Shown piece after piece: positions 60,559 through 64,000 of a stretch of DNA of 64,000 bases. The notes beneath the pieces were generated by a model. It had not been told where the DNA came from, made no database searches, and was given only the letters and a program-made list of their open reading frames with translations. Made by a program: the position numbers and the translations under genes. Origin of the DNA: Methanobacteriota archaeon (GTDB lineage Archaea; Thermoplasmatota; Thermoplasmata; Methanomassiliicoccales; Methanomethylophilaceae); assembly GCA_023402275.1 (NCBI GenBank), contig JAEXCH010000004.1, positions 1 to 64,000 of the forward strand, read 5' to 3'. Numbering within the stretch: the first letter of the stretch is position 1; every line of letters begins with the position of its first letter.

Positions 60559-62355
60559 TTAAATCACCACTATTACGGTGACGGTCCTTGTATTGTACAA
60601 AGACTGATTCGGATTGTCTCCCGTCCCATATCCTGTTGCTGTGGTCTCACAGTAATAGTATGTTTTCCCGGTGGACCTCAACGTGAACCCGTATCCGTCG
60701 CAACCGCTGACTACTATACCGGATGCCATGTGGCTGGGTAGTAGGAATAGAGCAGTCTCGTATCCCATAGCCTTAACGATCGCACAGTACAGAATGGCAG
60801 TGTCCTCACAATCCCCTCCCTGATCGAACAACGTCTCAAGCGGGAATTTCCAATATTCGGTGTATCCCATGTAGACATCATCAGCCTGATATTCGATGTA
60901 TTGCGTAAAGGTCAATACAAAATCGGACACCTGAAGGTCTGTCATTCCAGATGTGATCTCTGCGAAGTCTTTGGCTATTTTGATCACATATGGATCAGTA
61001 TATGTTACAAAGGACAGATCGTGTACCTCGGTACCCTGCTGTCTCTGATCGACCGTGTACAGATCACGATAGTAAAGAAGATCCGAATACTCAATTGTCA
61101 GAGTATAGATGTATTCCTTACCCTCGAATGCCCATGTGAAAGTGCGGTCGATGTCCCCATTCACGACAACAGTGTAATAGCCGTTGTATTTTGAGCCGCT
61201 GCTCATTCCTTTGATGTATACCTCATATTCACCTGCTGTCGAGAATGAATATGTCGGGGTCAGTCCGTTGAGCTCTGCTACGATCTCACCTCCGTCAGTG
61301 TTCACAATTGTCCACATTGCGGATTCCAATGAGACGTATGCATCCAATACATAATCCGTATCTGATTCATAACTGACATCCGGATCGTCTGTGTTCAATG
61401 CATATATACTGATGTCGGCTCCGACAACATCCACTGTATAGGTTAGACCTGTTGATAACAGATCGCCTTTGGCATCATACCATCCTTTGAATGTTGTATC
61501 ATCCGATACAGATGCAACAAGGGTCACTTGATCTCCCGGGCGATATGTACCCGCACCGCTGACCGTCACACCTACATCGGAATACGCTATGACCTCATAT
61601 TCAGAGGAGGTCTCGAATACGAAATCCCCGGCATAAGTATACTCGATGAAGGAATATGCATATGAGTCTCCGGACTCGTATGTCATGTAGTAGACGATCC
61701 AATCATCCCCTATGTACTGGATATTGGTGAATGAATCCTCACTGTCCGTACCAACCCATTTCGAACAGATCTTGTCTCCCATGAGGGTGCTTATTGTGAA
61801 TTCCCCCTCATATGTCCATATAACATCACTACCTCCGGACCATGAATTGCTTTCACTTTCCCTCACCTGGGCAGATCTTCCGAACATGTATGTTATCACG
61901 GAGGAACTGTTCATGAAATACCTGTCCCCGTCCTCATCATAATAGATGTAACTGTATGTCTCTGTACCATAAAATTCATACTCTGTGAAGAATCCTCTCT
62001 TGACATATCCTGATACGTTAAGGATCATTCCCTTTCCTTCCAGCGTATCTGTCCACTTTGCATACAGTGTCAGGTCCCCGCTCATCCCTGGACCGATCTT
62101 ATCGCATGACATCGTCAACTCCTCATCCAAATACCATGAATAGAAGTACATGTCATCTTTGTTTGCGTCATACAACGATATCTCGCTTCCGCTTGAATAT
62201 GTGGTCGGATTCTGATCGGAGTTCATGCCTCCGTCCAGAACATATGTTATGTTGTATTCCTTGCCGTCGTCCGCGATCAAAACAACAGCTCCCGCACAGC
62301 AAACTGCAACTACGGCTATTGCTGCGATGATCATCATGTTCTTAGACATTCTCAT
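60559..62355 (-). CDS. Surface protein with InlB-like repeats, PKD-like and transglutaminase-like domains
   Basis: The 598-residue protein has an N-terminal signal anchor (MMIIAAIAVVAVCCAGAVVL), an InlB/Flg_new-type beta-grasp repeat (about 33-100: VLDGGMNSDQNP ... FYSWYLDEELT ... TLYAKW), a second similar one near 270-320 (FKGWYDAKG), a PKD-like beta sandwich (about 345-405) and a C-terminal transglutaminase-like domain with FDQGGDCEDTAILYCAI near 518 (catalytic Cys) and a His in LPSHMASGI near 555. It would be a membrane-anchored cell-surface cysteine enzyme, cross-linking or cleaving peptides. InlB-type repeats are common in gut-associated Methanomassiliicoccales and bacteria. Confidence 0.85.
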   Translation of the reverse strand: MRMSKNMMIIAAIAVVAVCCAGAVVLIADDGKEYNITYVLDGGMNSDQNPTTYSSGSEISLYDANKDDMYFYSWYLDEELTMSCDKIGPGMSGDLTLYAKWTDTLEGKGMILNVSGYVKRGFFTEYEFYGTETYSYIYYDEDGDRYFMNSSSVITYMFGRSAQVRESESNSWSGGSDVIWTYEGEFTISTLMGDKICSKWVGTDSEDSFTNIQYIGDDWIVYYMTYESGDSYAYSFIEYTYAGDFVFETSSEYEVIAYSDVGVTVSGAGTYRPGDQVTLVASVSDDTTFKGWYDAKGDLLSTGLTYTVDVVGADISIYALNTDDPDVSYESDTDYVLDAYVSLESAMWTIVNTDGGEIVAELNGLTPTYSFSTAGEYEVYIKGMSSGSKYNGYYTVVVNGDIDRTFTWAFEGKEYIYTLTIEYSDLLYYRDLYTVDQRQQGTEVHDLSFVTYTDPYVIKIAKDFAEITSGMTDLQVSDFVLTFTQYIEYQADDVYMGYTEYWKFPLETLFDQGGDCEDTAILYCAIVKAMGYETALFLLPSHMASGIVVSGCDGYGFTLRSTGKTYYYCETTATGYGTGDNPNQSLYNTRTVTVIVVI

Positions 62356-62629
62356 ACCGCCTCATTGTTACCCTGAAATCGGATCTTCGTCCTTTGATCC
62401 GATGATGTCCCTGTCCGTAATTTACGGGCAAATGGACCGCATTCATAGTGTGTCTCTCGGATCCCATAGCTGTCGCTGAATTCTCCGACAGGATGGCCGG
62501 CGAAGCAATGGGACATTTTATCACATTCATTATCATTCAATTACATCCTTACAATCGCCTGATGCGATGGTTTGGAATATATCGATGTTAGTTGTTAAGA
62601 TATTCAAAACGCAGCATCAGGACTTTCGT
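62356..62629. other. Intergenic region upstream of the surface protein gene
   Basis: No gene is supported. Short ORFs of about 60 codons on the minus strand have no RBS or family features. The GAGGCGGT just before the 62355 ATG is the likely ribosome site of the surface protein. Confidence 0.4.
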
Positions 62630-63484
62630 TCATAGACCTAGGTCTATCTCTCCAAAAACAGACACCGTGATAGTGGCTGATCCTGCGTTGCACATGGATG
62701 CTTCTCCATGTAAGAAGATCGGCTGTGCCGTATCGCACGCCTGGAAAAATGTTTCATCCGTATCCGATCCGTCATCTTCTATCTCAGTTGCTAAGAATGA
62801 ACACACTGATGTTTCCGTGGATCCAAATATTTCCTCAGACTGTTTTCTGTTGACATCAAAGGATCTGACATCAATGAACGAAAGCGTACCGGATGCCAAT
62901 ATTATGAGCAGTTTCGATTGCATGAGTTTCTGTTGTTCATAGGCTGCAGTGAGTTCACCCACGGCAACTTTTGATCGTTCATCATTGCTATCTCTCAGAA
63001 AATCCATCATGTTCTTCAGAAACTCAAGATCGATCATTTGATCCGGATCTTTAATTGGCTTCATCATCGCGGGGAATGTCATCCCTTCTGTTCCGATATT
63101 GTTCATATCATATCTTGGTTCCGTGGAGCCCTCATCGAACGGCAACACTTCTCCATCAGGAACGGGGTGTGCTCCCATCCTCTCCATCATCTCCTGGACA
63201 AGATCTGTTTTGAACATATCCTCGGTATTTGGTGAATGATCATCGATGAACACAATGAATCCTTTCGATTCATAATATTTCTTCTTTGCAGACAATCCCT
63301 CAAATAACAATACCAACTCGCCTATGGACGGTTCATCGTCCAGTTCGCCGGTCCCCATGACGATTATGTTGCCGTGAGGTCTGTCGGGACTGCCTGAAAG
63401 GCCTTCGGCTGCGAATGAGACGCATGTCGCGGACAGAATGACTGCGACGATTATCGTCATGATCCTCATATTGCCAAGGGCCAT
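62630..63484 (-). CDS. Secreted protein of unknown function
   Basis: The 284-residue protein starts with a signal peptide (RIMTIIVAVILSATCVSFAAEG) and is otherwise soluble, so it is likely exported. Features are an acidic, Met/Asp-rich middle, an AAYEQQKLMQSKLLIILASG segment and four C-terminal cysteines (VCSFL, QACD, MCNAG) that may form disulfides. I recognise no family. It is transcribed in the same direction as the surface protein 274 bases downstream, and both lie between two inverted tRNA-Val genes. An ATG five codons in is an alternative start. Confidence 0.7.
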   Translation of the reverse strand: MALGNMRIMTIIVAVILSATCVSFAAEGLSGSPDRPHGNIIVMGTGELDDEPSIGELVLLFEGLSAKKKYYESKGFIVFIDDHSPNTEDMFKTDLVQEMMERMGAHPVPDGEVLPFDEGSTEPRYDMNNIGTEGMTFPAMMKPIKDPDQMIDLEFLKNMMDFLRDSNDERSKVAVGELTAAYEQQKLMQSKLLIILASGTLSFIDVRSFDVNRKQSEEIFGSTETSVCSFLATEIEDDGSDTDETFFQACDTAQPIFLHGEASMCNAGSATITVSVFGEIDLGL

Positions 63485-63569
63485 GACATAAGAATCACAT
63501 AATAAATATAAAACAATAGTCTAAAATCCGATTTTTAGAGTAGTTCATCACATTGAAGGGAATGAGGAG

Positions 63570-63642
63570 TGGGCCCAGCCGGAATTGAACCGGCGATCTG
63601 CGCCTTGTAAGGGCGCCGTCATAACCCCTAGACCATGAGCCC
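63570..63642 (-). tRNA. tRNA-Val (anticodon TAC)
   Basis: On the minus strand the acceptor GGGCTCA pairs with TGGGCCC (one G-U), the anticodon arm is GCGCC-CTTACAA-GGCGC with TAC, and the T arm is GCCGG-TTCAATT-CCGGC. The D arm is identical to that of tRNA-Val(CAC) at 60.1 kb. No CCA is encoded after the discriminator at 63570. Confidence 0.95.
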
Positions 63643-63732
63643 GCAATAGTCCTGATTAATGAATTAGTATTAAAAATATCTCCGAACGGACATTGGAAAA
63701 TCTATAATAATGGCATCATTATGTACGAATGA

Positions 63733-63804
63733 GCGATCGTAGTCCAGTGGTTAGGACGGAAGCTTCCCAAGCTTCTAACCCGGGTTCGAATCCCGGCGAT
63801 CGCA
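63733..63804 (+). tRNA. tRNA-Gly (anticodon CCC)
   Basis: The acceptor GCGATCG (63733-63739) pairs with CGATCGC (63797-63803). The anticodon arm GAAGC-TTCCCAA-GCTTC gives CCC. The T arm is CCGGG-TTCGAAT-CCCGG. Discriminator A is at 63804; the following CCT shows that CCA is not encoded. Confidence 0.95.
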
Positions 63805-63852
63805 CCTTTAGCTCCGATTATAAGAGAACATCGTACAATTTTTTGTGATCAC

Positions 63853-64000
63853 ATGAATAATACTGCATTGATAACCGGCGCTTCCGGCGGGATCGGTCAT
63901 GAACTCTCCAGAATATTCGCCGAGAACGGATACGATCTTGTCTTGGTTGCAAGGAATGCAGAGGAACTCGATTCGATCAAAGAGGAGTTGGAAGGCACCT
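63853..64000 (+). CDS. Short-chain dehydrogenase/reductase, N-terminal part (cut by window end)
   Basis: Only the first 49 codons are inside the window. They hold the SDR nucleotide-binding motif TGASGGIGHELSRIFAENGY directly after the N-terminal strand, followed by LVLVARN, where the acidic-or-basic position suggests NADP(H) preference. The substrate cannot be deduced. It starts 48 bases after tRNA-Gly on the same strand. Confidence 0.88.
   Translation, partial: MNNTALITGASGGIGHELSRIFAENGYDLVLVARNAEELDSIKEELEGT

Overview
The window comes from a methanogenic archaeon of the class Thermoplasmata, most likely order Methanomassiliicoccales (H2-dependent methylotrophic methanogens, many from animal guts). 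Evidence in the sequence: an archaeal 16S rRNA 5' end with a tRNA-Ser upstream; archaeal TATA promoters; archaeal ether-lipid, exosome, proteasome, KEOPS, prefoldin, aIF2-alpha, Nop10 and RadA genes; an HdrA-MvhDGA electron-bifurcating gene set; a DUF1638 protein typical of methylotrophic methanogens; and no UAG stop among the roughly 70 intact genes called, as expected where UAG is kept for pyrrolysine. The assignment is inference; no phylogeny was run. Layout: 1-2.7 kb, 16S rRNA (minus, cut by the window start), its promoter, tRNA-Ser, and a 50-residue ORF in front of DUF1638. 2.7-8 kb, a MATE exporter behind a perfect palindrome, two metallophosphoesterases, S8e, SRP19 and the NAD(P)HX repair enzyme. 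8-14.2 kb, the minus-strand operon hdrA-mvhD-mvhG-mvhA, with an HdrA that carries an extra N-terminal flavin module. 14.5-20 kb, the classic archaeal superoperon: a membrane-anchored RING-like zinc protein, RNase P Pop5, proteasome alpha, SBDS, Rrp4-Rrp41-Rrp42, L37Ae, RpoP, Pcc1 and prefoldin beta. 20-28.9 kb, a self-regulated DUF2178-HTH-ABC operon, a DHH phosphoesterase, TyrRS, a purine phosphoribosyltransferase, a DUF112 permease, an MFS exporter and a thioesterase. 29-34.9 kb, a 1244-residue HRDC-DUF4011-SF1 helicase-nuclease (best defence candidate), a Dph6-like ligase, a creatininase-family hydrolase and RpiA. 34.9-37.3 kb, the L44e-S27e-aIF2alpha-Nop10-PAC2 operon and an intron-containing tRNA-Tyr. 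37.4-40.2 kb, an AT-rich accessory stretch with two surface or secreted proteins. 40.2-46.8 kb, a flavodoxin-DUF3793 operon behind the same palindrome as MATE, an acetyltransferase, an ABC exporter, a PHP hydrolase, an SAH/MTA-type deaminase and an MBL hydrolase. 46.8-53.4 kb, CCA-adding enzyme, RadA, Trm-G10, the two ether-bond prenyltransferases and small proteins. 53.5-59.5 kb, a membrane AlbA_2/Schlafen-like protein, tRNA-Leu with a 16-nt intron, a Zn-ribbon/ACT/radical-SAM operon and an aldehyde dehydrogenase homolog lacking its catalytic cysteine. 59.5-64 kb, a frameshifted secreted-protein pseudogene, two inverted tRNA-Val genes bracketing two surface proteins, a likely small RNA with SD-complementary loop, tRNA-Gly and a truncated SDR gene. 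How it fits together: energy metabolism is represented by the Hdr-Mvh complex (H2 oxidation coupled to heterodisulfide and ferredoxin reduction). Most of the remaining core genes serve translation, RNA processing and protein turnover. Two loci (MATE and flavodoxin) share an operator and may form one metal- or redox-responsive regulon. No CRISPR array, insertion sequence or integrase was seen.
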